From NCBI GenBank assembly GCA_023384105.1, contig JAHDXR010000006.1:1-64000 (forward strand): a DNA stretch of 64,000 bases, given 5' to 3'. The notes under the pieces were generated by a model. It searched no databases and was not told where the DNA came from. It saw nothing but the letters and a program-made list of their open reading frames with translations. The position numbers and the translations under genes were made by a program. Below are positions 18,343 to 25,518 of this stretch, piece after piece (position 1 is the first letter of the stretch; the number at the start of each line of letters is the position of its first letter). The stretch comes from Hyphomonadaceae bacterium (GTDB taxonomy: Bacteria; Pseudomonadota; Alphaproteobacteria; Caulobacterales; Aquidulcibacteraceae).

Positions 18343-18902
18343 ACCTGATCCTGTTTGGTCCGCCCGCGGCGGGGAAGGGCACCCAGGCCAAGCGGCTCAC
18401 CGCCGAACGCGGCTACGTGCAGCTCTCCACCGGCGACATGCTGCGCGCGGCGCGCAAGTCCGGGTCGGAGCTTGGCGCCAAGGTCGCCGCGATCATGGAT
18501 TCGGGCTCGCTGGTTTCGGACGAGATCGTGATCGCGCTGATCGAGGAAGCGCTTGCCGCCAACAAGGGCGCGCCGGGTTTCATCTTCGACGGCTTCCCGC
18601 GCACCGTCGCGCAGGCTGAAGCGCTCGATGCGATGCTGGCCAAGCACGGCCAGAAGATCGATTGCGTCGTGCGCCTCGAAGTCGATTCCCAGCAGCTGAT
18701 GGACCGCATCGCCAAGCGCTTCGCCGAAGAAGGCCGCGCCGACGACAACCCCGAATCCTACAAGGTGCGGCTCGACGCCTATTTCGCCCAGACCGCGCCG
18801 CTCGTGCCGTACTACGAAAGCCAAGGCAAGCTGCGCAGCGTCGACGGCATGGCCGCCATCGAAGATGTCGCGCGCAGCATCGCCGAGGCGCTCGACGACT
18901 GA
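18339..18902 (+). CDS. adk: adenylate kinase (short form)
   Basis: A 187-aa enzyme converting ATP + AMP to 2 ADP. The P-loop GPPAAGKGTQ is at residues 7-16, then the AMP-binding STGDMLRAA and the DGFPRTVAQAEAL signature. The lid is short and lacks the four-Cys zinc motif: after RIAKRFAEEGRADDN the sequence goes straight to YKVRLDAYFAQTAPLVPYY. ATGA overlap couples it to secY. In most alphaproteobacteria rpsM follows; here an inverted repeat and a redox gene pair intervene. Confidence 0.97.
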   Translation: MNLILFGPPAAGKGTQAKRLTAERGYVQLSTGDMLRAARKSGSELGAKVAAIMDSGSLVSDEIVIALIEEALAANKGAPGFIFDGFPRTVAQAEALDAMLAKHGQKIDCVVRLEVDSQQLMDRIAKRFAEEGRADDNPESYKVRLDAYFAQTAPLVPYYESQGKLRSVDGMAAIEDVARSIAEALDD

Positions 18903-18949
18903 GCACGGCGGCCGTCATTTAAGGCGGCGCGCTGAAAATCGGACGCCGT

Positions 18950-19018
18950 CCCTATGGACCGCCGGCGTCCCGTCGGCAGGGCGCGACCGTTACCGACAAG
19001 CGCCGGCGGTCCATAGGG
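18950..19018. repeat. 18-bp perfect inverted repeat downstream of adk
   Basis: The arms CCCTATGGACCGCCGGCG (18950-18967) and its exact reverse complement (19001-19018) enclose a 33-nt centre that can itself pair GTCGG with CCGAC. The element fills the gap between the convergent adk and FMN-reductase genes. There is no T-run. It could be a MITE/REP-type element, an insertion scar or a factor-assisted terminator. Confidence 0.7.
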
Positions 19019-19043
19019 CGCTTGTCCAGCTCAGCCCACGGTT

Positions 19044-19607
19044 TCAGAAGCTCAACGCCGGTTGGCGCAAGCGCGCGATCCAGTCCGCGAACTTCGCGGC
19101 GAAATCTTCGAGCAGGCCAGCGAAGCTCGCGTCGGTGATCTCGCCATCGACAATCAGGCCCTCGCGGTAGCTCAGATAGACCTCGGGCTGCGCCGTCAAC
19201 GCGACGCCGACGGCGCTCGCCACGCTGCGCAGCTGCGACTGCGCTGCGGCGGTGCCGACCGCCCCCAGCGTCGCGCCGACGATCGCGCCCGGCTTGCCGG
19301 CCCATGAGTTCTTGCCCCAGGGCCTGGAGCCCCACTCGATGGCGTTCTTCAGCGCCGCCGAGAACGAGCGGTTGAACTCGGGCGTCACAAAGAGGACGGC
19401 GTCGGCGCTTTCGATCTGCTGCTTGAACCGGACCACCGGGGCGGGGAGATCGCCCTCCAGGTCCTGATTGTAGAGCGGCAGGTCGCCGATCTCGACGATC
19501 TGCAGGTCAAGCTTCGGCCGCGCCAGCTTGGCGAGCGCCTGGGTAAAGCTCCGGTTCACCGAGTCCTTGCGCAGGCTGCCCACGATAACGGCGACTTTAG
19601 CGGTCAT
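19044..19607 (-). CDS. NAD(P)H-dependent FMN reductase / quinone reductase
   Basis: A 187-aa flavodoxin-fold oxidoreductase of the FMN_red (ChrR/YieF-like) family. These enzymes reduce quinones, chromate or azo compounds by two electrons. The FMN phosphate loop GSLRKDSVNR is at about residues 10-19, and TPEFNRSFSAALKNAIEWGSR is the second family signature (PEYN-type, here PEFN). The ribosome site GGGGA lies just upstream. It is divergent from an HxlR-family regulator gene across a shared palindrome, the arrangement of YodB-AzoR and QsrR-type quinone-response pairs. Substrate is not determinable. Confidence 0.85.
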   Translation of the reverse strand: MTAKVAVIVGSLRKDSVNRSFTQALAKLARPKLDLQIVEIGDLPLYNQDLEGDLPAPVVRFKQQIESADAVLFVTPEFNRSFSAALKNAIEWGSRPWGKNSWAGKPGAIVGATLGAVGTAAAQSQLRSVASAVGVALTAQPEVYLSYREGLIVDGEITDASFAGLLEDFAAKFADWIARLRQPALSF

Positions 19608-19615
19608 TTTTGATC

Positions 19616-19640
19616 CCCTGGTAACTGAGAGTGACCAGGG
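19616..19640. promoter_or_regulatory. palindromic operator of the FMN reductase/HxlR pair
   Basis: CCCTGGTAACT (19616-19626), centre GAG, AGTGACCAGGG (19630-19640): 11-bp arms with a single mismatch, in the gap between divergent start codons (19607 and 19655). This is the expected site for the HxlR-type dimer encoded by the right-hand gene. Confidence 0.6.
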
Positions 19641-19654
19641 CTATATGTGAGCCC

Positions 19655-20098
19655 ATGAAGAGCCCTCAAGAACGCACAGCCGCCTCACCAGGGCACATGC
19701 GTGTGTCCGACATCGAGTCCCACGACTGCCGCGCAGTCAGCGGAATCCTTTCGCGGATTGGCGACAAATGGAGCGTGCTGATCATCTCCCAGCTTGGAGA
19801 AGGACCGAGAAGGTTTAACGAAATCAAGCGGATGATCGGGGGCATCTCGCAGCGCATGCTGACGCTGACGCTCCGCAACCTAGAGCGTGACGGGCTCGTT
19901 AGTCGCACCGTCACCCCCACGGTCCCGCCGCGGGTGGATTATGAGCTGACCGCGCTCGGCCAGGACCTGCTGGGGCCGATTTCCGCGCTCAGCACCTGGG
20001 CGATCCAGCACCAGCCTTGCATTTTGGCCGCGCGCGCCCGATTTGACGCTGCCGAGGCGGCGCAAACGCCGCATCAGGAGCGCATTTCGGCTGGTTGA
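19655..20098 (+). CDS. HxlR-family transcriptional regulator
   Basis: A 147-aa winged-helix regulator. The HxlR core runs from DCRAVSGILSRIGDKWSVLII through GPRRFNEIKRMIGGISQRML, the recognition helix TLTLRNLERDGLVSRT, and the wing PPRVDYELTALGQDL. The Cys just before helix 1 is at the position of the thiol sensor in YodB/QsrR-type members, so redox or electrophile sensing is plausible. Start is uncertain: ATG 19655 is chosen because a GTG at 19631 would sit inside the operator; ATG 19697 is an alternative. Its stop codon overlaps the -35 box of the alpha-operon promoter. Confidence 0.85.
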   Translation: MKSPQERTAASPGHMRVSDIESHDCRAVSGILSRIGDKWSVLIISQLGEGPRRFNEIKRMIGGISQRMLTLTLRNLERDGLVSRTVTPTVPPRVDYELTALGQDLLGPISALSTWAIQHQPCILAARARFDAAEAAQTPHQERISAG

Positions 20099-20122
20099 CG
20101 CGGCATTTCGCCCCGCTATAAC
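20095..20122 (+). promoter_or_regulatory. alpha-operon (rpsM) promoter
   Basis: TTGACG (20095-20100), 16-bp spacer, TATAAC (20117-20122): a near-consensus sigma-70 promoter. It makes rpsM-rpsK-rpoA-rplQ independent of the secY-adk transcript. Confidence 0.75.
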
Positions 20123-20159
20123 CGCCACCTTCGCGAACACCCAACGCGCGATGCCCCAA

Positions 20160-20186
20160 CCGGCCCTCATTAAATTAAAGGGCCGG
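20160..20186 (+). promoter_or_regulatory. leader hairpin of the alpha operon
   Basis: An 8-bp perfect stem CCGGCCCT/AGGGCCGG encloses an A/T-only-like 11-nt loop (CATTAAATTAA) in the 5' untranslated region, ending 37 nt before the rpsM ATG. It is a possible ribosomal-protein or stability element. rpsD, the usual alpha-operon regulator gene, is not in this operon. Confidence 0.4.
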
Positions 20187-20223
20187 GCGGCGTCGCGTCT
20201 ATTGCGTTTTGGAGCACCGCCAC

Positions 20224-20604
20224 ATGGCTCGTATCGCCGGCGTAAACATTCCGACCCAGAAGCGCGTCGTCATCGCGCTGCAGTACATCCATGGGATCGG
20301 CCAGCACTACGCCAAGGAAATCTGCGAGAAGGTCGGCATCACGCCGGAGCGCCGCGTGAGCGAGCTCACCGACGCTGAAGTTCTCCAAATCCGCGAAGCC
20401 ATCGACCGCGACTATACGGTGGAAGGCGATCTCCGCCGCGAGACCGCGACCAACATCAAGCGTCTGATGGACCTCGGCTCCTATCGCGGCCTGCGTCATC
20501 GCCGTGGCCTGCCGGTCCGCGGCCAGCGCACGCACACCAATGCCCGCACCCGCAAGGGCCCGGCCAAGCCGATCGCCGGCAAGAAGCAAGCGACCAAGAA
20601 GTAA
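20224..20604 (+). CDS. rpsM: 30S ribosomal protein S13
   Basis: A 126-aa S13 (uS13) of the 30S head contacting P-site tRNA and L5. It begins [22 protein letters not shown], with the H2TH-type [15 protein letters not shown] and the basic signature [23 protein letters not shown] 20224 has GGAG 10 nt upstream; a longer in-frame start (MEHRH) is less likely. It is first in the alpha operon. Confidence 0.97.
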   Translation: MARIAGVNIPTQKRVVIALQYIHGIGQHYAKEICEKVGITPERRVSELTDAEVLQIREAIDRDYTVEGDLRRETATNIKRLMDLGSYRGLRHRRGLPVRGQRTHTNARTRKGPAKPIAGKKQATKK

Positions 20605-20616
20605 GGACACGCCGCG

Positions 20617-21006
20617 ATGGCCAAGGAATCTACGCGCGTTAAGAAGCGTGAGCGCAAGAACATCGTCACGGGCGTCGCGCACGTGAACGCCTCGTTCAAC
20701 AACACGATGATCACTATCGCCGACGCGCAGGGCAACACGATCTCGTGGTCGAGCGCCGGCACGATGGGCTTCAAGGGCTCGCGCAAGTCGACGCCATACG
20801 CCGCGCAGGTCGCCGCCGAGGACGCGGGCCGCAAGGCGATGGAGCACGGCATGCGCACGCTCGAAGTGAACGTGTCGGGTCCGGGCTCGGGCCGTGAAAG
20901 CGCGCTGCGCGCGCTGCAGGCGGTGGGCTTCACCGTCACCTCGATCCGCGACGTGACGCCGATCCCGCACAACGGCTGCCGTCCGCCGAAGCGCCGGAGA
21001 GTCTAA
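20617..21006 (+). CDS. rpsK: 30S ribosomal protein S11
   Basis: A 129-aa S11 (uS11) of the 30S platform. [40 protein letters not shown] and the C-terminal [22 protein letters not shown] are all conserved. Length matches the family. It is separated from rpoA by a 94-bp gap carrying heptad element B. Confidence 0.98.
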   Translation: MAKESTRVKKRERKNIVTGVAHVNASFNNTMITIADAQGNTISWSSAGTMGFKGSRKSTPYAAQVAAEDAGRKAMEHGMRTLEVNVSGPGSGRESALRALQAVGFTVTSIRDVTPIPHNGCRPPKRRRV

Positions 21007-21008
21007 GT

Positions 21009-21064
21009 GAGCAGTCAGCGGTCGATAGTCAGTGCGGCTGTCGTCCTCCTGCTGACGACTGACG
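21009..21064. repeat. heptad inverted-repeat element B (rpsK-rpoA gap)
   Basis: Left 7-mers GAGCAGT-CAGCGGT-CGATAGT-CAGTGCG (21009-21036) face right-arm 7-mers GCTGACG-ACTGACG (21051-21064), the reverse-complement type. It is more degenerate than element A but has the same 7-bp period and starts 3 bp after the rpsK stop codon. Confidence 0.55.
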
Positions 21065-21100
21065 TTGAATTTTGAATTGACCTGAAGAGGCCGACCCTTG

Positions 21101-22120
21101 ATGTCGATCGAAAAGAATTGGCTTGAACTGATCCGGCCGAAGAAGCCCGTCATTGAGCACGCGTACGATGCGGCCAAGCGGGCGACTCTGATCGCCGAAC
21201 CGCTGGAGCGGGGCTTCGGCCTCACGCTCGGCAACGCGCTGCGCCGCGTGCTGCTGTCGTCGCTGCAGGGCTCGGCCATCACCTCGGTGCAGATCGACGG
21301 CGTGGTGCACGAGTTCAGCTCGATCCAAGGCGTCCGCGAGGACGTCACCGATATCGTGCTGAACCTGAAGCAGGTCGCCATCCGCATGCGCGGCGAGGGG
21401 CCCAAGCGCGTCATGCTGACGAAGACCGGTCCGGGCGAAGTGAAGGCCGGCGACATCCAGACGGTCTCCGACATGGAGATCCTCAATCCCGACCATGTGA
21501 TCTGCACGCTCGACGACGGCGCCTCGATCCGCACGGAGCTGACGATCAACAACGGCAAGGGCTACGTCCCCGCCGAGCAGAACCGTCCGGACGACGCGCC
21601 GATCGGCCTCATCGCCATCGACTCGATCTATTCGCCGGTGCGCCGCGTCGCCTATCGCGTCGAGAACACCCGCGAAGGCCAGGTGCTCGACTACGACAAG
21701 CTGATTATCGAGGTCGAAACCAACGGCGCGATCCGTCCGGAAGACGCGATCGCCTACGCCGCGCGCATTCTGCAGGACCAGCTGCAGGTGTTCATCACCT
21801 TCGAGGAGCCGAAGGCGAAGAAGGAAGGCGGCGAGAAGCCTGACCTGCCGTTCAACCCGGCGCTGCTGAAGAAGGTCGACGAACTCGAGCTTTCGGTGCG
21901 CTCGGCCAACTGCCTGAAGAACGACAACATCGTTTACATTGGCGACCTGATCCAGAAATCGGAAGGCGAGATGCTGCGCACCCCGAACTTCGGCCGCAAG
22001 TCGCTGAACGAGATCAAGGAAGTGCTGGCGTCGATGGGGCTCCACCTCGGCATGGCGGTCGAGAACTGGCCGCCGGACAACATCGAAGACCTGGCTAAGA
22101 AGTACGAAGACCAGATCTGA
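21101..22120 (+). CDS. rpoA: RNA polymerase alpha subunit
   Basis: A 339-aa alpha subunit. The N-terminal assembly domain includes [22 protein letters not shown] and [21 protein letters not shown] charged linker ([18 protein letters not shown]) precedes the C-terminal domain, in which [16 protein letters not shown] and [25 protein letters not shown] form the DNA/UP-element and activator surface. I chose the ATG at 21101; an in-frame TTG precedes it directly. Length is normal for alphaproteobacteria. Confidence 0.98.
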   Translation: MSIEKNWLELIRPKKPVIEHAYDAAKRATLIAEPLERGFGLTLGNALRRVLLSSLQGSAITSVQIDGVVHEFSSIQGVREDVTDIVLNLKQVAIRMRGEGPKRVMLTKTGPGEVKAGDIQTVSDMEILNPDHVICTLDDGASIRTELTINNGKGYVPAEQNRPDDAPIGLIAIDSIYSPVRRVAYRVENTREGQVLDYDKLIIEVETNGAIRPEDAIAYAARILQDQLQVFITFEEPKAKKEGGEKPDLPFNPALLKKVDELELSVRSANCLKNDNIVYIGDLIQKSEGEMLRTPNFGRKSLNEIKEVLASMGLHLGMAVENWPPDNIEDLAKKYEDQI

Positions 22121-22122
22121 GT

Positions 22123-22181
22123 GAGTAGGGAATAGTCGGTAGTCGGCAGGGTGATCCGCTGGCTACTGACCACTGACTAGG
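22123..22181. repeat. heptad inverted-repeat element C (rpoA-rplQ gap)
   Basis: Left 7-mers GAGTAGG-GAATAGT-CGGTAGT-CGGCAGG (22123-22150), an 10-bp centre, then right 7-mers GGCTACT-GACCACT-GACTAGG (22161-22181). It begins 2 bp after the rpoA stop and ends 9 bp before the rplQ ATG. Confidence 0.6.
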
Positions 22182-22190
22182 AACTTTCCA

Positions 22191-22610
22191 ATGCGCCACG
22201 GCGTCGGACACAAGAAACTCAACCGCACGGCCAGCCACCGTCAGGCGATGTTCGCCAACATGGCGGCGGCCCTGGTGAAGCACGAGCAGATCGTGACGAC
22301 GCTGCCGAAGGCGAAGGCGTTGCGTCCCGTCGTCGAGCGTCTGATCACGCTGGCCAAGAAGGGCGACCTCGGTTCGCGCCGTCTGGTGCTCGCGCGTATG
22401 CGCGACGAGACCCAGACCAAGAAGCTCTTCGAAACCATCGCGCCGCGCTACAAGGCGCGCGCCGGCGGCTACACCCGTGTCCTCAAGGCTGGTTATCGCC
22501 ACGGCGACAACGCTCCGCTCGCGGTGATCGAACTGGTCGATCGCGACGAAAACGCCCGCGGCCAGGACAGCGGCCCTCGCCCCGAAGCGATCTACACCGA
22601 CGAAGGCTGA
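22191..22610 (+). CDS. rplQ: 50S ribosomal protein L17
   Basis: A 139-aa L17 (bL17). [24 protein letters not shown] is the signature. [23 protein letters not shown] and the C-terminal [24 protein letters not shown] follow, then about 15 extra residues. It is last in the alpha operon and is followed by a REPIN-like element and a terminator. Confidence 0.98.
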   Translation: MRHGVGHKKLNRTASHRQAMFANMAAALVKHEQIVTTLPKAKALRPVVERLITLAKKGDLGSRRLVLARMRDETQTKKLFETIAPRYKARAGGYTRVLKAGYRHGDNAPLAVIELVDRDENARGQDSGPRPEAIYTDEG

Positions 22611-22614
22611 GGCG

Positions 22615-22687
22615 TAGGAGCACGGGTCTTCAGACCCGCATTTCTACACCCTCTGCGCCGAGGCGGGTCCGGAGACCCGCGCTCCTA
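22615..22687. repeat. REPIN-like nested palindrome after rplQ
   Basis: Two 25-bp arms (22615-22639 and 22663-22687) are inverted copies with 3 mismatches. Each arm is itself a hairpin: CGGGTCT-TC-AGACCCG on the left, GCGGGTC-CGGA-GACCCGC on the right. Both carry an outer TAGGAGC head. A 23-bp spacer lies between. Two inverted REP units in this layout are the definition of a REPIN; the mobilising RAYT transposase would be encoded elsewhere. Confidence 0.65.
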
Positions 22688-22691
22688 TTGG

Positions 22692-22726
22692 AATGGGCTG
22701 TCTCTGCGGGCGGCCCATTTTCATTT
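22692..22726 (+). terminator. intrinsic terminator of the alpha operon
   Basis: AATGGGCTG (22692-22700) pairs with CGGCCCATT (22711-22719) around a 10-nt loop, one G-U pair included. The run TTTTCATTT follows. Confidence 0.7.
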
Positions 22727-22753
22727 GACTCGATATTTACTGTAAAATAGAAA
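22725..22753 (+). promoter_or_regulatory. promoter of the VOC-ArsR-SRPBCC operon with ArsR-type operator
   Basis: TTGACT (22725-22730), 17-bp spacer, TAGAAA (22748-22753). The spacer contains the palindrome TTTAC-T-GTAAA (22736-22746). A second inverted repeat, TTGCAT-ATG-ATGCAA (22757-22771), overlaps the start region and ribosome site. Either could be the binding site of the ArsR-type repressor encoded in the operon. Confidence 0.5.
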
Positions 22754-22783
22754 TATTTGCATATGATGCAAGGAGATGACGGC

Positions 22784-23260
22784 ATGTCCGATTTCTATCG
22801 GCCGAAAGGCCTGTCCAGCGCCGTTTGCTACGTCGATCCGAAGGCGGCGTTCCGCTTCCTCGAAGATGCGTTCGGCTTCGAGCCGCTGATGGTGATTCTC
22901 GACGAGAACGACAACATCGCCCATTCCGAGATGAAATACGGCGACAGCGTCGTCATGGTCGGCAGCGAATGGAGCGCCGATCACAAGAGCCCGAAATCGT
23001 TGGGCGGCAAAAACACGCAAACCGTGCACGTCCAGCTCGCACGCGGCGAGGATGTCGATGCGCACTGCGACCGCGCTCGCAAGGCTGGCGCTGAGATCAT
23101 GCAGGCGCCGGATACGCAATTTTACGGCGACCGCACTTATCGCGCGCGCGACCCCGAGGGCCATATCTGGACGTTTGGCGTCACCGTCAAAGAAATGACT
23201 CCCGCCGAGTGGGACAAGGCCGCTGGCGGCGGTGGGATGAAAACGCGGTCACGCCTATGA
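22784..23260 (+). CDS. VOC (glyoxalase/bleomycin-resistance-fold) protein
   Basis: A 158-aa protein of the vicinal-oxygen-chelate superfamily. SSAVCYVDPKAAFRFLEDAFGF is the first beta-alpha-beta module, and DRTYRARDPEGHIWTFG is the second metal-edge strand with a conserved Glu/His context. A strong AGGAG lies 8 nt before ATG 22784. Members of this PhnB/YciI-associated branch are usually encoded with ArsR and AHSA1 genes, as here (stop overlaps the arsR-type start as ATGA). Substrate unknown. Confidence 0.82.
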   Translation: MSDFYRPKGLSSAVCYVDPKAAFRFLEDAFGFEPLMVILDENDNIAHSEMKYGDSVVMVGSEWSADHKSPKSLGGKNTQTVHVQLARGEDVDAHCDRARKAGAEIMQAPDTQFYGDRTYRARDPEGHIWTFGVTVKEMTPAEWDKAAGGGGMKTRSRL

Positions 23261-23592
23261 GCGCGTCACGCACGATCGATCGGACCTTGGCGGCGCTCGC
23301 GGATCCGCACCGGCGCAAGGCGGTGGAGCTGCTTGGGCGCGGGCCGCTTCGGGCGGGCGAGCTCGCGGAAGCTCTGAAGCTGCCTGCGCCGGCCATGAGC
23401 CGCCATTTACGCGCGTTGAAGCAGAGCGGCTTGGTGGAGGAAACCCATCCCGCGTTCGACGCGCGCGTGCGCATCTACACGCTCCGCGCCGGCGCTATGG
23501 CGGACCTCAAGCAGTGGTTGGCGGACACCGAGCGCATGTGGAGCGATCAACTCGCATCCTTCAAAACGCATGTCGAGAAGGCGTGTAAATGA
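23257..23592 (+). CDS. ArsR-family winged-helix repressor
   Basis: A 111-aa regulator. RTLAALADPHRRKAVELLGRG, LRAGELAEALKLPAPAMSRHLRALKQSGLVEE and the wing DARVRIYTLRAG define the ArsR/SmtB fold. No CVC metal-binding motif is visible, so it belongs to the non-metal group commonly linked to SRPBCC partners. It overlaps both neighbours by 4 bp (ATGA). It probably represses its own operon through the TTTACTGTAAA palindrome. Confidence 0.85.
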   Translation: MSASRTIDRTLAALADPHRRKAVELLGRGPLRAGELAEALKLPAPAMSRHLRALKQSGLVEETHPAFDARVRIYTLRAGAMADLKQWLADTERMWSDQLASFKTHVEKACK

Positions 23593-24053
23593 GCGCCGTG
23601 ATCGTGTCGATTCGGGTCCGCGTATCTCCGCAGGACGCGTTCGACATCTTCACGCAAGAGATCGCGGCGTGGTGGCGTCCCAGCGGTTTGTTCGAGATCA
23701 CGCCTCGCGGCGACGGCGTGTTGCAGTTCGAGAACGGGACCCGGCTCGTGACGAAGTTCGCTGACGGCAAAGAGTTCGAGATCGGCCGGGTGACGGCCTG
23801 GACGCCAGGTGAGCGGCTGGCCTTTACCTGGCGCCAAGCGACGTTCGCACCTGATCAGGCCACCCACGTCGAGGTGCGTTTCGAGCCAGCGGGGGACGAA
23901 ACCCGCGTGAGCGTTGAGCATCGCGGTTGGGACGCCATCCCGCAGAAACATGCCGCTCGTCATGGGTTTCCGCTCGCTGCGACCCAGATGCGGCTGGCTG
24001 AGCAGTGGCGCAATGCGCTCGCCGCCTACCAGCGCCTCGGCGGCTGGTGCTGA
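23589..24053 (+). CDS. SRPBCC (AHSA1-like) domain protein
   Basis: A 154-aa protein of the START/Bet v1-like AHSA1 group. It starts VIVSIRVRVSPQDAFDIFTQEIAAWWRP and includes GRVTAWTPGERLAFTWR and HVEVRFEPAGDETRVSVEHRGW, the typical strand pattern of a hydrophobic ligand cavity. It is the last gene of the VOC-ArsR-SRPBCC operon (ATGA overlap). The ligand is unknown; the operon type is often annotated as a stress or small-molecule modification unit. Confidence 0.82.
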   Translation: MSAVIVSIRVRVSPQDAFDIFTQEIAAWWRPSGLFEITPRGDGVLQFENGTRLVTKFADGKEFEIGRVTAWTPGERLAFTWRQATFAPDQATHVEVRFEPAGDETRVSVEHRGWDAIPQKHAARHGFPLAATQMRLAEQWRNALAAYQRLGGWC

Positions 24054-24128
24054 TTGGGGCGGGCGCCATGTTTCTGCCCCGTCGAGGCGCATGATCCCGG
24101 CCGCAGGTCTTGGCGTGAGGGTAATGCA

Positions 24129-25508
24129 GTGACGCTCCAGAGAGGTTCGTTCCGCCGCGCCGCGGCGGCCGCGATGTGCGTAGGTCTCGCCATCGGGACG
24201 GCCCCCGCCATCGCGCAGACGCGCACGCCGCCCGGCAGCCACGCCGACATGCAGCTCTCGTTTGCGCCGGTAGCGGCGCGTGCGGCGCCGGCGGTGGTGA
24301 ACGTCTACGCCCAGCGCGTCGTGCGCGGCATGGCGCGCGACCCGTTCTTCGGCCGCTTCAGCGCCCCGCGGATCGAGCAGTCGCTGGGCTCGGGCGTGAT
24401 CGTGCGCGACGACGGCATTATCGTCACCAACAACCATGTCATCGAAGGCGCGCAGTCGCTGAAAGTCGTGCTCAACGACCGCCGCGAGTACGACGCCGAA
24501 CTCGTGCTGGCCGATCCGCGCGTCGATCTCGCCGTGCTGCGCATCAACACGCGCGGCGAGCGCATGCCGACGCTGGCCTACGCCAACACCGCCGACGCCC
24601 AGGTCGGCGATCTCGTGCTCGCCATCGGCAATCCGTTCGGCCTGCAGCAAACGGTGACGAGCGGCATCATCTCCGCCCTGGCGCGCACCGAAGTCGGCAT
24701 CAGCGACTACGCCTTCTTCATCCAGACCGACGCCGCCATCAATCGCGGCAATTCCGGCGGCGCGCTTGTCGACATGCAGGGCAGGCTGATCGGCATCAAC
24801 AGCGCCATCGCCTCGGAGACGGGCGGCTCCAACGGCGTCGGCTTCGCCATTCCGGCGGAGATGGTCCGCCGCGTGGTCGAATCGGCTGTGGCGGGCGGCG
24901 GAACGGTCGTGCGCCCCTGGCTCGGCGCGCGCATGCAGACGGTGAGCGCCGACATTGCGCGCTCGCTCAATCTGTCGCGTCCCGAGGGCGTGCTGGTCAG
25001 CGAACTCTATCCGCGCGCCGCCGGCGAGCGCGCGGGGCTGCGCGTGAACGACATCATCCTTTCGGTGGGCGGGGTCGAGGTGCGCGACGAAGGCGCCGTG
25101 CGCTTCCAGTTCGCCACCCAGCGGCCCGGCTCGCGTGTGCCGCTCACGGTCCTGCGCGACGGCCGCCAGATCACGCTCACCGCCGCCGCCGAGCCCCCGC
25201 CTGGCGGCGCGCCTGAAGCGCGCGAACTGACCGGGCGCCATCCGCTCTCCGGCGCGCGTGTGGTCACGCTGACGCCGGCGACGGCCGAGGCCTCAGGCGT
25301 CGACCCGTTCGCGGACGGCGTCTTCATCCAGGCGCTGGATCGGCGCGGCATCGCCGCCCGGATCGGCTTCCGCCCCGGCGACATCATCGACGAGGTCAAC
25401 GGCCAGCCCGTGCGCGACGCCGCCCAGCTCGACCGGTTGATGGCGCAGGCGACGCGCTGGGTGATCGGCGTCGAGCGCAACGGCCAGCGCGCAGAGCTGC
25501 GGTTCTAA
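24129..25508 (+). CDS. HtrA/Deg-family periplasmic serine protease
   Basis: A 459-aa trypsin-like protease for envelope protein quality control. GTG 24129 with GAGGG upstream gives a signal peptide (RRAAAAAMCVGLAIGTAPAIAQ). The catalytic triad is visible: His103 in TNNHVIEG, Asp133 in PRVDLAVLR, Ser209 in GNSGGAL. Two PDZ domains follow (about 265-345, with GVLVSELYPRAAGERAGLRVNDIIL, and about 365-455, with GVFIQALDRRGIAARIGFRPGDII). Paralogue identity (DegP, DegQ or DegS type) cannot be fixed from the sequence alone; two PDZ domains favour a DegP/Q-like enzyme. Confidence 0.92.
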   Translation: MTLQRGSFRRAAAAAMCVGLAIGTAPAIAQTRTPPGSHADMQLSFAPVAARAAPAVVNVYAQRVVRGMARDPFFGRFSAPRIEQSLGSGVIVRDDGIIVTNNHVIEGAQSLKVVLNDRREYDAELVLADPRVDLAVLRINTRGERMPTLAYANTADAQVGDLVLAIGNPFGLQQTVTSGIISALARTEVGISDYAFFIQTDAAINRGNSGGALVDMQGRLIGINSAIASETGGSNGVGFAIPAEMVRRVVESAVAGGGTVVRPWLGARMQTVSADIARSLNLSRPEGVLVSELYPRAAGERAGLRVNDIILSVGGVEVRDEGAVRFQFATQRPGSRVPLTVLRDGRQITLTAAAEPPPGGAPEARELTGRHPLSGARVVTLTPATAEASGVDPFADGVFIQALDRRGIAARIGFRPGDIIDEVNGQPVRDAAQLDRLMAQATRWVIGVERNGQRAELRF

Positions 25509-25518
25509 TGGCCTCTAG

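Noticed and set aside
16150-22610. Missing rpmJ, infA or rpsD in the ribosomal cluster
   Set aside because: Their absence is common in alphaproteobacteria, where they lie elsewhere; it is not evidence of loss.
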